The notes under the pieces: generated by a model | Seen by the model: only the letters and a program-made list of their open reading frames with translations | Database searches by the model: none | What the model was told of the DNA's origin: nothing | Translations under genes and position numbers: made by a program | In this document: positions 44,222 to 54,359 of the stretch, piece after piece | How the letters are laid out: each line of letters starts with the position of its first letter | Position numbering within the stretch: the stretch's first letter is position 1 | NCBI RefSeq assembly: GCF_947497025.1 | Contig: NZ_CANMFC010000007.1 | Coordinates: 124,001 to 188,000, forward strand | Source of the DNA: an uncultured Kushneria sp. | Lineage (GTDB): Bacteria; Pseudomonadota; Gammaproteobacteria; Pseudomonadales; Halomonadaceae | Reading direction: 5' to 3' | DNA length: 64,000 bases

Positions 44222-46321
44222 TCAGCTCACGCGCTGGCCCGGTTTTGCACCGCTATCGGGCGAGAGCAGGTAGATGCCATCGTTATCTCCTGCGGCAAGG
44301 ACCATGCCTTCCGACAGACCAAAGCGCATCTTGCGCGGGGCCAGATTGGCAATCATCACGGTCAGCCGGCCCGTCAGCGCCTCGGGTGCGTACTGGGCGC
44401 GAATGCCGGAAAAGACCGTGCGGGTTTCACTGCCGATATTCAGCGTCAGCTTCAAGAGCTTTTTGGCGCCTTCCACGTATTCGGCCTGCTCGATGCGGGC
44501 GATGCGCAGATCGACTCTGGCGAAATCATCGATGTTGATTTCCGGTGCAATGGGTTCGATATCGGCGACGGGTGCACTGGCCGTGCCATCGCCCGGCGCA
44601 CTGGCTGCCTCACCCTGAGCCGCCTTGGCGTCGTCCTTGAGCTTTTTCTCCACCGCGAGATCCTCCTTCGAGGCCTCGATCATCTGATCGATTTTATCGC
44701 TCTCCACGCGCGTCATCAGCGGCTTGAACTTCTCGATCGGGTGATCAAGCAGCACGGCCGTGCGGCTGGCCCAGTTGAGGGTGTCGAGATTGAGGAAGCT
44801 GCGGGCGCCTTCGGCAAGGGTCGGCACGATGGGGGCCAGATAGACCACCAGCTGGCGGAAGAGGTTGATCCCTACCGAGCAGATGTCCAGCACTTCCTGT
44901 TCGCGGCCTTCCTCTTTTGCCAGCGCCCAGGGCGCCTTCTCGGCAATATAGCCGTTGGCGTCATCGGCCAGCGCCATGATGCGACGCACCGCGCGGGCAA
45001 ATTCACGCGCTTCAAAGTCAGCCGCGATCGCCTCGCCTTCATCGATAAAGCGCTGTACCCGCTCGGGCTCGGCACAGGTGGCGGACAGGCGACCGCCGGA
45101 TTTTTTCACAAAGCCCGCACAGCGGCTGGCGATGTTGACCACCTTGCCGACCAGGTCCGAATTGACGCGCGCCGCGAAGTCCTCGAGGTTCAAATCGAGA
45201 TCATCGACGCCGGCAGTCAGTTTGGCGGCGAAGTAGTAGCGCAGGTACTCGGGGTTTAAAAACTGCTCATAGGTTTCGGCCTTGATGAAGGTGCCGCGGG
45301 ATTTCGACATCTTGGCGCCGTTGACGGTCACGAAGCCGTGGCAGTTGACGCCGGTGGGCGTGCGAAGGCCTGCGCCTTCCAGCATCGCCGGCCAGAACAG
45401 CGCGTGGAAATAGACAATGTCCTTGCCGATGAAGTGATACAGCTCGGCATCGCTGTCCTTTTTCCAGTAGTGGTCAAAGTCGAGGCCTTCACGCTCGCAG
45501 AGCTGCTGAAAGCTCGCCATATAGCCGATCGGCGCATCGACCCACACATAGAAATACTTGCCCGGCGCATCGGGAATTTCGAAGCCGAAATAGGGCGCAT
45601 CGCGCGAGATGTCCCAGTCATTGAGGCCGGCCTCGAACCACTCCTGCAGCTTGTTGGAGATCTGCGGCTGCAGGCGTTCCGAGCGCGTCCAGTCCTTCAG
45701 AAACGGCTCGAACTTGGGCAGCTCAAAAAAGTAGTGGGTCGAGCTTTTGACCACCGGGGTGGCTCCCGAGACCGCCGAGACCGGGTTGATCAGCTCGGCC
45801 GGCGTGTAGGTGGCGCCACACGCTTCACAGTTGTCGCCGTACTGGTCTTCCGTGTGACATTTGGGGCAGGTGCCCTTGACGAAGCGGTCGGCCAGGAACA
45901 TGCCGCGCTCGGGGTCATACATCTGCTCGACATCACGGGTGGCAATAAAGCCGCCATCGCGCAGGGCGCGATAGATGCGCTCGCTGTGGACGCGGTTCTC
46001 TTCCGAGTGGGTCGAGTAATAGTTGTCAAAGGCCACGCCAAAGCGGGCGAAGTCGGCCTGATGTTCGGCGTTGACCCGGTCGATCAGCTGCTGGGAGGTA
46101 ATGCCCTCCTGCTCGGCGCGCAGCATGATGGCGGTGCCGTGGGCATCATCGGCGCAAACGTAGTGACACTCATGGCCGCGGCTTTTCTGAAAGCGCACCC
46201 AGATATCGGTCTGAATGTATTCCAGCAGATGGCCCAGATGGATCGAGCCGTTGGCATAGGGCAGGGCACTGGTGACCAGAATCTGGCGCGTGGCATTGTC
46301 TGACGTGGTAAGGGTCGACAT
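44222..46321 (-). CDS. metG: Methionyl-tRNA synthetase
   Basis: Charges tRNA-Met with methionine. The start [17 protein letters not shown] gives 699 residues. HIGH-like motif [15 protein letters not shown], the zinc knuckle [30 protein letters not shown] (about residue 340) and a C-terminal tRNA-binding (Trbp111-like) domain ([15 protein letters not shown]...MVLAAGD) after a flexible Ala/Gly linker are all present. Dimeric class expected. Confidence 0.97.
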   Translation of the reverse strand: MSTLTTSDNATRQILVTSALPYANGSIHLGHLLEYIQTDIWVRFQKSRGHECHYVCADDAHGTAIMLRAEQEGITSQQLIDRVNAEHQADFARFGVAFDNYYSTHSEENRVHSERIYRALRDGGFIATRDVEQMYDPERGMFLADRFVKGTCPKCHTEDQYGDNCEACGATYTPAELINPVSAVSGATPVVKSSTHYFFELPKFEPFLKDWTRSERLQPQISNKLQEWFEAGLNDWDISRDAPYFGFEIPDAPGKYFYVWVDAPIGYMASFQQLCEREGLDFDHYWKKDSDAELYHFIGKDIVYFHALFWPAMLEGAGLRTPTGVNCHGFVTVNGAKMSKSRGTFIKAETYEQFLNPEYLRYYFAAKLTAGVDDLDLNLEDFAARVNSDLVGKVVNIASRCAGFVKKSGGRLSATCAEPERVQRFIDEGEAIAADFEAREFARAVRRIMALADDANGYIAEKAPWALAKEEGREQEVLDICSVGINLFRQLVVYLAPIVPTLAEGARSFLNLDTLNWASRTAVLLDHPIEKFKPLMTRVESDKIDQMIEASKEDLAVEKKLKDDAKAAQGEAASAPGDGTASAPVADIEPIAPEINIDDFARVDLRIARIEQAEYVEGAKKLLKLTLNIGSETRTVFSGIRAQYAPEALTGRLTVMIANLAPRKMRFGLSEGMVLAAGDNDGIYLLSPDSGAKPGQRVS

Positions 46322-46495
46322 GAAAAAGCTGTTCCCGTGACAGGACCCGAGGCCGGACCACGCAGGGCCGGGCGGGAGGAAAAGAGTAAAATCGGTGGCC
46401 GATTGTAGCACTGATCACGAAGGATTCGCGCCGGATGGTGACGACCGGTGCTGGTGCTGTCACGATGCGCCAACACCATCAACAGGGGCTGAGCC

Positions 46496-46894
46496 ATGTC
46501 CATCACTCGCTGGCAGCACGTCGGACGGGCCGTTGTCTTTGGCTGGTTTTGTCTCGGCGGCATCGCGCACTTTGTCTGGCCGGCGGCGTTTGCGTCGATC
46601 GTTCCACCGTCGCTGCCGTTTAAAGAGGCCGCTGTCGCAATTACCGGCGTCTTTGAGCTGCTGGGTGCCATCGGCATCCTGTTACCACGCTATCGCCGCA
46701 TTGCCGGCATCGGCCTGATCGCGCTGACGCTGTGCGTGACGCCGGCCAATGTCTATATGTGGTGGCACGCCGAGCAGTTTGCACCTATCCCGTCGTGGCT
46801 CTTGCTGGTGCGCCTGCCGCTGCAGGTTCTGTTGATTGTCTGCATTCTGTGGAGCACGCAGCTGCTCGGACACCGCCGCTGCGCGGTGTCGTAA
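46496..46894 (+). CDS. DoxX-like membrane protein
   Basis: 132 residues with four hydrophobic segments (VVFGWFCLGGIAHFVWPAAF; ITGVFELLGAIGILLP; IAGIGLIALTLCVTPANVYMW; WLLLVRLPLQVLLIVCILW). This is the DoxX/DUF4267-like topology, including the ELLGAIGILLP signature. Function unknown; some DoxX proteins take part in redox stress responses. Start has weak support. Confidence 0.75.
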   Translation: MSITRWQHVGRAVVFGWFCLGGIAHFVWPAAFASIVPPSLPFKEAAVAITGVFELLGAIGILLPRYRRIAGIGLIALTLCVTPANVYMWWHAEQFAPIPSWLLLVRLPLQVLLIVCILWSTQLLGHRRCAVS

Positions 46895-46961
46895 ATGCAG
46901 GCGTTGTCACGGCCGCTGATGTGTACAATGGCCGGCCAATTCTGACGGATGGCGGTACGTC

Positions 46962-47309
46962 ATGTCTGGTGAGATTCACCTTGAAAACATTGAGACGCCT
47001 GAAGGCGTCAGCTGCTTCAACTGCGAGGCATGCTGCTGTCGGCTGCTGGTGATGCTCGATGACGATGATCTGGCTCGCGGCGTGCCTTATGGGCTGCTTG
47101 AGGAGGACGAGTGGGGCGGCGTGGTGATGCGCCAGGATGAGGAGGGCTGGTGCGCGGCCGTCGACCGCGACACCATGCTGTGCAGCATTCATCCCCGACG
47201 TCCGCAGGTCTGTCGTGACTTCGAGGAAGGCAGTTATCAGTGCCGTGAAGAGCGAGCGCTCTACGGACTTGTCGACGCGCCCTTGTCAACGGATGCCGGT
47301 GCCCTGTAA
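46962..47309 (+). CDS. YkgJ-family cysteine-cluster protein
   Basis: 115 residues with the zinc/iron-chelating cluster of the YkgJ (UPF0153) family: CFNCEACCCRLL near residue 20, then WCAAVD, MLCSIHPRRPQVCRDFEEGSYQC. Probably metal-binding and cytosolic; no biochemical role established. It is followed 48 bp later by a methyltransferase-fold gene, possibly co-transcribed. Confidence 0.82.
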   Translation: MSGEIHLENIETPEGVSCFNCEACCCRLLVMLDDDDLARGVPYGLLEEDEWGGVVMRQDEEGWCAAVDRDTMLCSIHPRRPQVCRDFEEGSYQCREERALYGLVDAPLSTDAGAL

Positions 47310-47356
47310 GGGGAATCGTCAGGCCTCGTTTTCTTCCTTTTTCTGACAGGTATTTC

Positions 47357-48031
47357 ATGGCCAGGTTGTGTGAGATTGATACCGCGGATATCCCCGGCGG
47401 GCGCGGTCAGCTGCGGCTTTTGCAGCGCAACGATGAGTTTTCCATCCGCATTGCCGGCAAGCCCGGTGAGCTGATGAATACCCGACTGCATGGCTCCGAG
47501 GATGCTCTGGCGGAACTTGCCTGTGAGCGGGTACGCGACAATCCGAACGTACGGGTGCTGGTGGGCGGGCTGGGTATGGGCTTTACCCTGGCCGCGGCCC
47601 TGGCAACGCTTGGGGCTGAAGCCGAGGTTGTGGTGGCCGAGCTGGTGCCCGGGGTGGTCGAGTGGAATCGCGGTCCGCTGGGCGCCGCAGCCGGCTATCC
47701 GATTCGTGATTCGCGCTGTCACATCCTCGTTGAGGACGTGGCTGATGTGATGGCCCGCAGCGAGTCGGGCTTTGATGCCATTATGCTGGATGTGGACAAC
47801 GGCCCCGAGGGGTTGACCCAGCGTGACAATGATCGTCTTTACAGCGCGCGCGGGCTTGAAGGTATCCAGCAGGCGCTGCGTCCCGATGGCGTGCTGGCGG
47901 TCTGGTCGGCAGGGATGGATCCCGGTTTCAGCGAGCGGCTCAAGCGCGCGGGGCTTTGTGTCGAGGAGCACATGGTGCGTGCGCATCGCCCCGGCAAGGG
48001 CGCACGTCATACCATCTGGCTGGCCTGGTGA
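47357..48031 (+). CDS. Spermidine-synthase-like protein
   Basis: 224 residues with a Rossmann-type AdoMet/polyamine-synthase fold. VLVGGLGMGFTLAAAL is the nucleotide-binding loop and AIMLDVDNGPEGLTQRDN the acidic loop. It lacks the N-terminal domain and the canonical D-x-x-x-P-x-G substrate motifs of SpeE, so true spermidine synthesis is doubtful. Such short homologues are usually annotated as spermidine synthase family, function unknown. Confidence 0.75.
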   Translation: MARLCEIDTADIPGGRGQLRLLQRNDEFSIRIAGKPGELMNTRLHGSEDALAELACERVRDNPNVRVLVGGLGMGFTLAAALATLGAEAEVVVAELVPGVVEWNRGPLGAAAGYPIRDSRCHILVEDVADVMARSESGFDAIMLDVDNGPEGLTQRDNDRLYSARGLEGIQQALRPDGVLAVWSAGMDPGFSERLKRAGLCVEEHMVRAHRPGKGARHTIWLAW

Positions 48032-48202
48032 AGACCGGTGAGACGCCCTGGGTCATGGAGTCGGACGGGTATGACGTCATTGATGCTTGAGCGCCTGGCT
48101 CACTGTCACGCCGTGAACTAATCTGATGCCAACGCAGGAACGCGTTAACGGTTGGCCTCGATTCGAATTGGGCCGCATTTATAACGAAGCAAGGGGCAAG
48201 AC
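48032..48202. other. Intergenic region
   Basis: 170 bases containing only the likely leader of the small membrane protein that follows. AAGGGG is its ribosome site. No other structure seen. Confidence 0.4.
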
Positions 48203-48277
48203 ATGCGCAATATCATTTATATCATCGGTCTGGTGGTCGTGGTGCTTTTCATTCTGTCCTTTCTGGGGCTGCGTTAA
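48203..48277 (+). CDS. 24-residue single-span membrane protein
   Basis: ATG preceded by AAGGGG seven bases upstream. The product is MRNIIYIIG followed by a run of Val, Leu and Ile and a C-terminal FLGLR, a single transmembrane helix with almost no loops. A terminator closes the transcript 44 bases later. The tight ribosome site-ORF-terminator layout argues for a real small gene. No function known. Confidence 0.6.
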   Translation: MRNIIYIIGLVVVVLFILSFLGLR

Positions 48278-48320
48278 ACATCGATTGGCAGGTCGCTGCA
48301 GGCAGATAATGCTTCACAAA

Positions 48321-48357
48321 AATGCCCCGGGGAGTCATTCCCCGGGGCATTTGTTTT
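48321..48357. terminator. Terminator after the 24-residue gene
   Basis: ATGCCCCGGGG / CCCCGGGGCAT hairpin followed by TTGTTTTG on the plus strand. The minus-strand reading ends in TTTTTG, so the divergently placed aldehyde dehydrogenase gene may use it too. Confidence 0.85.
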
Positions 48358-48422
48358 GCCTCATCGCTCAGGGTCGGTTTGACGCTTGCCGCAGGCGATG
48401 GGGTAGCGCTTCGATCACGACA

Positions 48423-49802
48423 CTATGACTGCGCGATCATCAGCGACTTGCTGTTGACGAACTCGAGCATGCCGTAGCCGCCGTGTTCACGACCGTAGCC
48501 ACTCTCCTTCACGCCGCCAAAGGGCAGGTTGGGCTGGGCGATATAGTAGCCGTTGATGCAGACCATGCCGGTATCGAAATGATCGCGGGCCAAGCGTACG
48601 GCGCGCTCTTCGTCCTCGGAGAAAATGCCGCCGCCCAGGCCGTAGACCGAGTCGTTGGCGATACGCAGTGCGTCTTCTTCATCACGGGCACGAATCAGCG
48701 AGGCGACCGGACCAAACAGCTCGCCATCGTAGGCCGGCATGCCGGGCGTGACGTTTTCCAGCACCGTGGAAGGGTAGAAAAAGCCATCCACGTCCGGAAT
48801 TTCGCCACCGGTCAGGCAGACGGCACCCTTGTCGACGGATTCCTTCACCTGCTTGTGGAGCTCGTCACGCAGGTCCTTGCGTGCCAGCGGGCCCAGCTGG
48901 GTGTTTTCATCGGTGGGATCACCGAATTCGACCTGCTTCATTCTTTCAACAAAGGCGTCACGGAACTGTTCATAGACGGCGTCTACCACCACGAAACGCT
49001 TGGCGGCGACACAGGTCTGGCCGTTGTTGCTGATGCGGCCGGTCACACAGGTTTCGACCGCCTTGTCGATGTCGGCATCCTCGAGCACCAGATAGGCGTC
49101 GTTGCTGCCAAGCTCCAGCACGGTCTTTTTGAGCTGTTCGCCGGCGGCGACAGCGACCTTGCGGCCCGTGGCGGCGCTGCCAGTGAAGGTCACGCCGCGC
49201 ACCAGACGGTGTTCGGTGACCTGACTTGCCTGCTCATCGCGAATGTAAAGCACGGTGAACACATTGTCGGGCATGCCGGCTTCACGGAAGATATCTTCCA
49301 GCGCCTCGGCGCAGCCCCAGACATTGGGGGCGTGCTTGAGCAGCACGGTGTTGCCGGCCATCAGGTTGGCGATCGTGTAGCGAATGACCTGATAGAAGGG
49401 GAAGTTCCACGGCTGAATGCCGAAGATGATGCCGATCGGCTGGTGAGTGACCAGTGCACGGCCGCCGGGCAGATCGCGTTCTTCGTCGGCCAAAACGCTG
49501 GCAGCGTTGTTGGCACTGTAGTCGCAGATGCTCTTGCACAGTTCGAGTTCGGGCGGCGCCTGGCTGATCGGCTTGCCCATTTCCTCGGTCATGAGGCTCG
49601 ACAGTCGGTCCTTGTGCTTGACCAGAAGCTCGCCGACCCGGCGCACCAGCTTGCCACGCTCTTCAATAGAGCGCTGCTTCCAGTCAAGGAAGGCCTGATG
49701 CGTCTGCTCGATTCTTTGCTGCAGCTGCTCATCGGAGATAGTCTCGAATTCCCGGATGGTCTGGCCGGTGGCCGGATTCACGGTTTTAATGGTGTTCGAC
49801 AT
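48423..49802 (-). CDS. NAD(P)-dependent (semi)aldehyde dehydrogenase
   Basis: 459 residues of the aldehyde-dehydrogenase superfamily, close to succinate-semialdehyde dehydrogenases of the SSADH (GabD/Sad) type. Glu base in [16 protein letters not shown], catalytic Cys in [13 protein letters not shown], cofactor-binding PWNFPFYQV and GSAATGRKV. The exact substrate is not decidable from context, as no gabT or transporter is adjacent. Confidence 0.88.
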   Translation of the reverse strand: MSNTIKTVNPATGQTIREFETISDEQLQQRIEQTHQAFLDWKQRSIEERGKLVRRVGELLVKHKDRLSSLMTEEMGKPISQAPPELELCKSICDYSANNAASVLADEERDLPGGRALVTHQPIGIIFGIQPWNFPFYQVIRYTIANLMAGNTVLLKHAPNVWGCAEALEDIFREAGMPDNVFTVLYIRDEQASQVTEHRLVRGVTFTGSAATGRKVAVAAGEQLKKTVLELGSNDAYLVLEDADIDKAVETCVTGRISNNGQTCVAAKRFVVVDAVYEQFRDAFVERMKQVEFGDPTDENTQLGPLARKDLRDELHKQVKESVDKGAVCLTGGEIPDVDGFFYPSTVLENVTPGMPAYDGELFGPVASLIRARDEEDALRIANDSVYGLGGGIFSEDEERAVRLARDHFDTGMVCINGYYIAQPNLPFGGVKESGYGREHGGYGMLEFVNSKSLMIAQS

Positions 49803-49983
49803 GTTAACCTCTTTTGGTATGACGGAACGACCCAGAGTGTAGTGCGCTCACGGCTGCCACGCCGTAGTGATTACTGTCTGTCTCTTGCCTGATCCTCCAG
49901 CATTGGCCGATGCGGCGCGTCCCTGTATTTTGTGTGTCGCCCTGTGGCATAACGATGGGCGTCAATCCTTCGGAGACAACAGC

Positions 49984-50445
49984 ATGCTGGATACCATCAA
50001 TGAGTTTTTTGAGCGCATGAGTGGGCGCTCGCCGAGTGATCAGGATCACGAAATGACGCTGGAACTCGCGGTGGCGGCGTTGATGTGTGAGGTCATGCGT
50101 GCCGATGGTGACATGAAGGAAATCGAGCAGCAGACGCTGCGCGAGATGCTAAAACGCCGGTTTGATCTTGAAGAGAGTGCGGTGGAAACGCTGGTCGGGA
50201 TGGCTCGTCAGCAGGTCGAGGATTCGGTCGATCACTATCAGTTCGTGCGTTTGATCAGGGATGAATATGACTATCCGCAGCGGGTCGCCCTGATCGGCAG
50301 GCTCTGGCGCATGGCCTATGCCGATGGTGCGCTGGATCCGCTGGAAGAGGCGCGCGTGCGCAAGCTGGCCGAGCTTTTGTACGTCGATCATGCCGATTTC
50401 ATCATGCAAAAGCTCGAGGTGCAGGAGTCACTGGGGATGGCGTAG
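49984..50445 (+). CDS. TerB-family protein
   Basis: Start MLDTINEFFERMSGR with GGAG nine bases upstream; 153 residues, all-helical. The TerB/DjlA-type domain features are AVAALMCEVMRADGDMKEIEQQTL and RMAYADGALDPLEEARVRKLAELL, two acidic metal-like loops. Cytosolic. Tellurite resistance itself is not implied without other ter genes. Confidence 0.85.
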   Translation: MLDTINEFFERMSGRSPSDQDHEMTLELAVAALMCEVMRADGDMKEIEQQTLREMLKRRFDLEESAVETLVGMARQQVEDSVDHYQFVRLIRDEYDYPQRVALIGRLWRMAYADGALDPLEEARVRKLAELLYVDHADFIMQKLEVQESLGMA

Positions 50446-50499
50446 TATTCCCCCGGCTTCAGTATCGTCTTTCCTGCCCACCCGCCCTCAGGACTTCGT

Positions 50500-51483
50500 G
50501 TGTCTTCAATTTTATCCTTTCGTTTGAGCGTATTGGTCTGTCTGAACCTGATGGCAGCAGGATTTGCGCTGCCGGCGGTCGCCACGGACGATGTTCCTGA
50601 TACCCGCCAGCTGCCGCCACAGGCCTATAACGGTTATCTGGAACAGCTGACGGTACCGCTCTGGGAAGGCGACGTCCCGAAGGCGAAGGGCGAGGGCTTT
50701 CGTGATCGGCCCACCCTGACGATCTATCCGCCCGGCCAGCAGCCCAACGGCACGGCGGTGATCATTGCGCCGGGCGGTGCCTATCAGGTGCTCTCCGATA
50801 ATACCGAAGGGCGCCAGGTGGCCAACTGGTTCAATACCCGCGGCGTGGTGGCCTTTGTGCTCAAGTATCGGCTGGGGCCGGATTATCCTATGCCGGTACC
50901 GCTGGAAGACGCTCAGCGGGCGATACGCTGGGTGCGTGCCCACGCCGAAGAGTTCAATATCGATCCAGACCGGGTCGGCATGGCCGGTTTTTCCGCCGGC
51001 GGACATCTGGCGGCGCTGGCCGGCACGCGCTTTGATCAGGGCGATGCGAGCGCCGAGGACCCGGTCTCGCGCCAGCGCAGCCAGCCCGATTTTCTGGTGC
51101 TGGGCTACCCGGCGCTGGTGATGTTCAGTGACCCGAACAGCCGGATCGATTATTGCCGTCTGATGGGGCTGGATCATTGCGATCAGGCCTGGCGCGATCG
51201 CTACCGCCCCGAGCGACAGGTCACCGAGCAGACACCGCCGACCTTTATTTATCAAACCACCAACGATGAGCTGGTGCCGCCACAGGGCAGCATCGATTTC
51301 TACACCGCGCTGGCCGATGCCCATGTACCGGTGGAGATACATCTTTTCGGCAACGGGCCACATGGCTCCGGACTGGGCATGGGCGACGCCGCCCTTGATG
51401 GCTGGACCACGCTGCTGGATCACTGGCTGCGGGCTCGTGGACTGTACGAGCCTTCAGGCAAGTCAGGCAAGTCAGAAGACTGA
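50500..51483 (+). CDS. Exported alpha/beta-hydrolase (esterase, acetyl-xylan-esterase-like)
   Basis: 327 residues from GTG with a signal peptide (LSVLVCLNLMAAGFALPAVA). The alpha/beta-hydrolase core has the oxyanion HGGG-like loop IIAPGGAYQVLS, nucleophile VGMAGFSAGGHLAAL (Ser about residue 166), Asp in TTNDELVPP and His in GNGPHGSGLG. Resembles BD-FAE/pectin-acetylesterase-like enzymes. Periplasmic or secreted; substrate unknown. Confidence 0.85.
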   Translation: MSSILSFRLSVLVCLNLMAAGFALPAVATDDVPDTRQLPPQAYNGYLEQLTVPLWEGDVPKAKGEGFRDRPTLTIYPPGQQPNGTAVIIAPGGAYQVLSDNTEGRQVANWFNTRGVVAFVLKYRLGPDYPMPVPLEDAQRAIRWVRAHAEEFNIDPDRVGMAGFSAGGHLAALAGTRFDQGDASAEDPVSRQRSQPDFLVLGYPALVMFSDPNSRIDYCRLMGLDHCDQAWRDRYRPERQVTEQTPPTFIYQTTNDELVPPQGSIDFYTALADAHVPVEIHLFGNGPHGSGLGMGDAALDGWTTLLDHWLRARGLYEPSGKSGKSED

Positions 51484-51619
51484 CACGGGCCATGGGCGTT
51501 TTGAAAAGGCCCCGGCGCGGCTGGCGCCGAGTCCCGGACGTTTCCAGAACCTCCTGCCGATGCGGCCGCTGATTCGGCGAGATGTCGCCGGCATCGACAC
51601 GATTCGGAAAACACAACGC

Positions 51620-52030
51620 ATGCAGATATCACGTCACATCACCATCGACGACAGCGAGTTCGAGCTGCGGGCCATTCGCTCGCAGGGCGCCGGTGGCCAG
51701 AACGTCAACAAGGTGGCCTCGGCCATTCATCTGCGCATGGATATTCAGGCCAGCAGCCTTGCGCAGGAGTACAAGGACCGGCTGCTGGCACTCAATGATC
51801 ATCGCATTACCGCCAGCGGCTTGATCATCATCAAGGCGCAGTCTCATCGCACCCAGGAACTCAACCGGCAGGAGGCGCTGACGCGCCTACGAGCACTGAT
51901 CAAATCGGTGGTCTACACCGCCAGGCCGCGCAAGGCGACAAGGCCTACGCTGGGGTCCAAAAAGCGGCGGCTGGAGGGCAAGAAACAGCGCGGCCAGAAA
52001 AAGACCCTGCGTGGACGCGTGGATCACTGA
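51620..52030 (+). CDS. arfB: Alternative ribosome-rescue factor B (peptidyl-tRNA hydrolase)
   Basis: Codon-independent release of stalled ribosomes. Start MQISRHITIDDSEFELR; 136 residues. The catalytic GGQ motif is in RSQGAGGQNVNKVASA (about residue 25). A Lys/Arg-rich C-terminal tail (KKRRLEGKKQRGQKKTLRGR) inserts in the mRNA channel. Both ArfB hallmarks are present. Confidence 0.94.
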   Translation: MQISRHITIDDSEFELRAIRSQGAGGQNVNKVASAIHLRMDIQASSLAQEYKDRLLALNDHRITASGLIIIKAQSHRTQELNRQEALTRLRALIKSVVYTARPRKATRPTLGSKKRRLEGKKQRGQKKTLRGRVDH

Positions 52031-52181
52031 GACGAAAGGTGAAGATCTGATGGGACAAGAGATGTCCATATCCGAGTGTTTCACCTGGGATTGTCGACGG
52101 GTGAGGGTTTATACTGTCGCTCGATCATGACATCGCAGCCGTGACAGGCGGTGTCGGCAGGGAATGGACAGGAGACAGAGA

Positions 52182-52988
52182 GTGCTCGAAACAGTCAAAC
52201 ATGTGGTGGCCGTCGCCTCCGGCAAGGGCGGTGTAGGCAAGTCCACCGTGACCGTCAACCTGGCGCTGGCCATGGCCGCACAGGGCCATCGAGTCGGCCT
52301 GCTGGACGCTGATATCTATGGCCCCAGCCAGGCGCAGATGCTGGGTATCAAGCCGGGCACCCGGCCGACCATGGTGGATGACAAGACCATGAAGCCGATC
52401 GAGGCGCACGGGCTGAAAATGATGTCGATGGCGGTACTGGTCGATACCGAGACCGCCATGGTGTGGCGCGGGCCGATGGTCGCCGGTGCCTTTCAGCAGC
52501 TTCTGACCCAGACCGGCTGGGGCGAGCTGGATTATCTTTTCATCGACATGCCGCCGGGCACCGGTGACATTCAGTTGACGCTGTCGCAGCAGGTGCCGGT
52601 GTCGGGCTCGGTGATCGTTACCACTCCGCAGGACATTGCGCTTTTGGATGCGCGCAAGGGCATCGAGATGTTTCGCAAGGTCAACGTGCCGGTGCTGGGC
52701 GTGGTCGAGAACATGAGCACTCACGTGTGCTCGAACTGTGGCCATGAAGAGGCGGTCTTCGGCGAAGGCGGTGGTGCGCGCATTGCGGCGCAGTACGACA
52801 CCGAAGTGCTGGGCCGTCTGCCGTTGACCATGAACATTCGTGAGCAGGTTGATGGCGGTCATCCCACCGTGGTTGCCGACCCCGAAAGCGATGCCGCGCG
52901 TACCTTCATGGCGATCAGCGCGCGTATCGATGAGCAGCTGGGCGGGAAAGCGCGCGAAAGCGGCCCGTCGATCAGCTTCGGCGACTGA
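52182..52988 (+). CDS. apbC: Iron-sulfur cluster carrier ApbC/Mrp
   Basis: P-loop ATPase scaffold for Fe-S clusters. GTG start at 52182 behind AGGAG; 268 residues. It lacks the N-terminal MIP18-like domain of E. coli Mrp. Deviant Walker [13 protein letters not shown] (residues 9-20), [14 protein letters not shown] and the cluster-binding CxxC in [12 protein letters not shown] are intact. Followed by dcd, a conserved neighbour. Confidence 0.95.
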   Translation: MLETVKHVVAVASGKGGVGKSTVTVNLALAMAAQGHRVGLLDADIYGPSQAQMLGIKPGTRPTMVDDKTMKPIEAHGLKMMSMAVLVDTETAMVWRGPMVAGAFQQLLTQTGWGELDYLFIDMPPGTGDIQLTLSQQVPVSGSVIVTTPQDIALLDARKGIEMFRKVNVPVLGVVENMSTHVCSNCGHEEAVFGEGGGARIAAQYDTEVLGRLPLTMNIREQVDGGHPTVVADPESDAARTFMAISARIDEQLGGKARESGPSISFGD

Positions 52989-53164
52989 TCAAGGCGTCCT
53001 CATGGCGCGTCGTCCGGATCGGCCAGAGCCTGCTGCAGGCTTTAGTCGCTCCGGGCGTCCCGGTATCATGCATGCCTTTCAGGCATGGTTGCCGAACTAT
53101 CCAATCCCGCAACGCAGTATCAGCGTTGTCTTCCCTATTTCAGGCATTGCGACAGGACACCCTC

Positions 53165-53731
53165 GTGAGCATCAAGGCAGACAAATGGATTCGCCGCATG
53201 GCGCAGGAACACGGCATGATCGAGCCGTTCGAGTACGATCAGGTCCGCCATGTCGGTGATCAGCGTGTCATCTCCTACGGTACGTCAAGCTACGGTTACG
53301 ACGTGCGCTGCTCCGATGAATTCAAGGTTTTCACCAATATTCACTCGGCCACCGTCGATCCCAAGTACTTTGACGAAAAGAGCTTTGTGGATGTGAAGGG
53401 CGATGCCTGCGTGATTCCACCCAACTCCTTTGCGCTGGCGCGCACGGTGGAATACTTCCGCATTCCGCGTAACGTGCTGACCATCTGCCTTGGCAAGTCG
53501 ACCTACGCGCGCTGCGGCATCATCGTCAACGTCACGCCGCTGGAGCCGGAGTGGGAAGGGCACGTGACCCTCGAGTTTTCCAATACCACCAACCTGCCGG
53601 CGCGGATCTACGCCAACGAGGGCGTGGCGCAGATGCTCTTTTTCGAATCCGATGAAGTCTGCGAAACTTCCTACAAGGACCGCGGCGGCAAATACATGGG
53701 CCAGCGCGGCGTGACGCTCCCGCGCACCTGA
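53165..53731 (+). CDS. dcd: dCTP deaminase
   Basis: Deaminates dCTP to dUTP for thymidylate synthesis. GTG start ([14 protein letters not shown]); 188 residues. The trimeric dUTPase-like fold motifs [42 protein letters not shown] and QMLFFESD are intact. Downstream of apbC in the same direction. Confidence 0.96.
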   Translation: MSIKADKWIRRMAQEHGMIEPFEYDQVRHVGDQRVISYGTSSYGYDVRCSDEFKVFTNIHSATVDPKYFDEKSFVDVKGDACVIPPNSFALARTVEYFRIPRNVLTICLGKSTYARCGIIVNVTPLEPEWEGHVTLEFSNTTNLPARIYANEGVAQMLFFESDEVCETSYKDRGGKYMGQRGVTLPRT

Positions 53732-53766
53732 GTCAGCCCTGTTTCAGGACAGGGTCTATTGCCCGG

Positions 53767-54198
53767 CTAGCCCAGATGCGTGGCGTTGCCGGGCTCTTCC
53801 TCCCACGACATCTCTTCCAGACCGTGCACGATACCGCAGTCCCCTACGCGGCTGGCATGGCTGCACTTCTCCTGCAGGCTCCTGAGCTGACCATGCAGCT
53901 GTGACAGCTCCTCAAGACGTACCTCGACGTGTTGAATGTGCTCCCCGAGCAGGACATCAATGGCCTGACAGTCACCCCGGGGATCATCCACCAGCGCCAG
54001 CAGCGCATGGATCTCGGCATGACTCATGGCCAGCGCCCGGCAGTTGCGGATAAAGCTCAGTCGTTTGAGATGCTTCTGGCCGTAATGACGATAGTTGCTC
54101 TCGCTGCGATGTGGTGCCGGCAGTAGTCCCTCGCGCTCATAAAAGCGGATGGTCTGGCTGCTGCAGCCGGTCTCTTTCGCCAGTTCTCCAATCTTCAT
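53767..54198 (-). CDS. MerR-family metal regulator (CadR/PbrR type)
   Basis: Start MKIGELAKETGCSSQTIRFY with AGGAG eight bases upstream; 143 residues. Winged helix, dimer helix and metal-site Cys (DCQAIDV, EKCSHASRVGDCGIVHG) align with Cd/Zn/Pb sensors. Divergent from the metal ATPase gene with an operator in the gap. Paralogue of the regulator at 20.2 kb. Confidence 0.92.
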   Translation of the reverse strand: MKIGELAKETGCSSQTIRFYEREGLLPAPHRSESNYRHYGQKHLKRLSFIRNCRALAMSHAEIHALLALVDDPRGDCQAIDVLLGEHIQHVEVRLEELSQLHGQLRSLQEKCSHASRVGDCGIVHGLEEMSWEEEPGNATHLG

Positions 54199-54280
54199 GG
54201 TCTGTTCTCCTGGGTGGCGTGCGCTGGCCGCATGACGGCACTGGCATGAATTCTCCATGGCCGTCGGGCATCAGCCGGGC

Positions 54281-54305
54281 TTGACCTTATAGTCACTATA
54301 GGGTT
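54281..54305 (+). promoter_or_regulatory. MerR-type operator of the metal ATPase gene
   Basis: TTGACC, then the palindromic core TTATAGTCACTATAGGG in a 19-bp spacer, then a TTGACT-like -10 box. Shares TTGACCTTAT with the operators at 20698 and 19203. Confidence 0.82.
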
Positions 54306-54359
54306 TTGACTGGGTGCTATCCAGAGTTACCGGTTATTTCAGTTTTCAGGGGAGAACAC

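Noticed and set aside
47357..48031. Calling this gene speE (spermidine synthase)
   Set aside because: It is too short and lacks the N-terminal domain and substrate-binding motifs, so only the fold-level name is kept.
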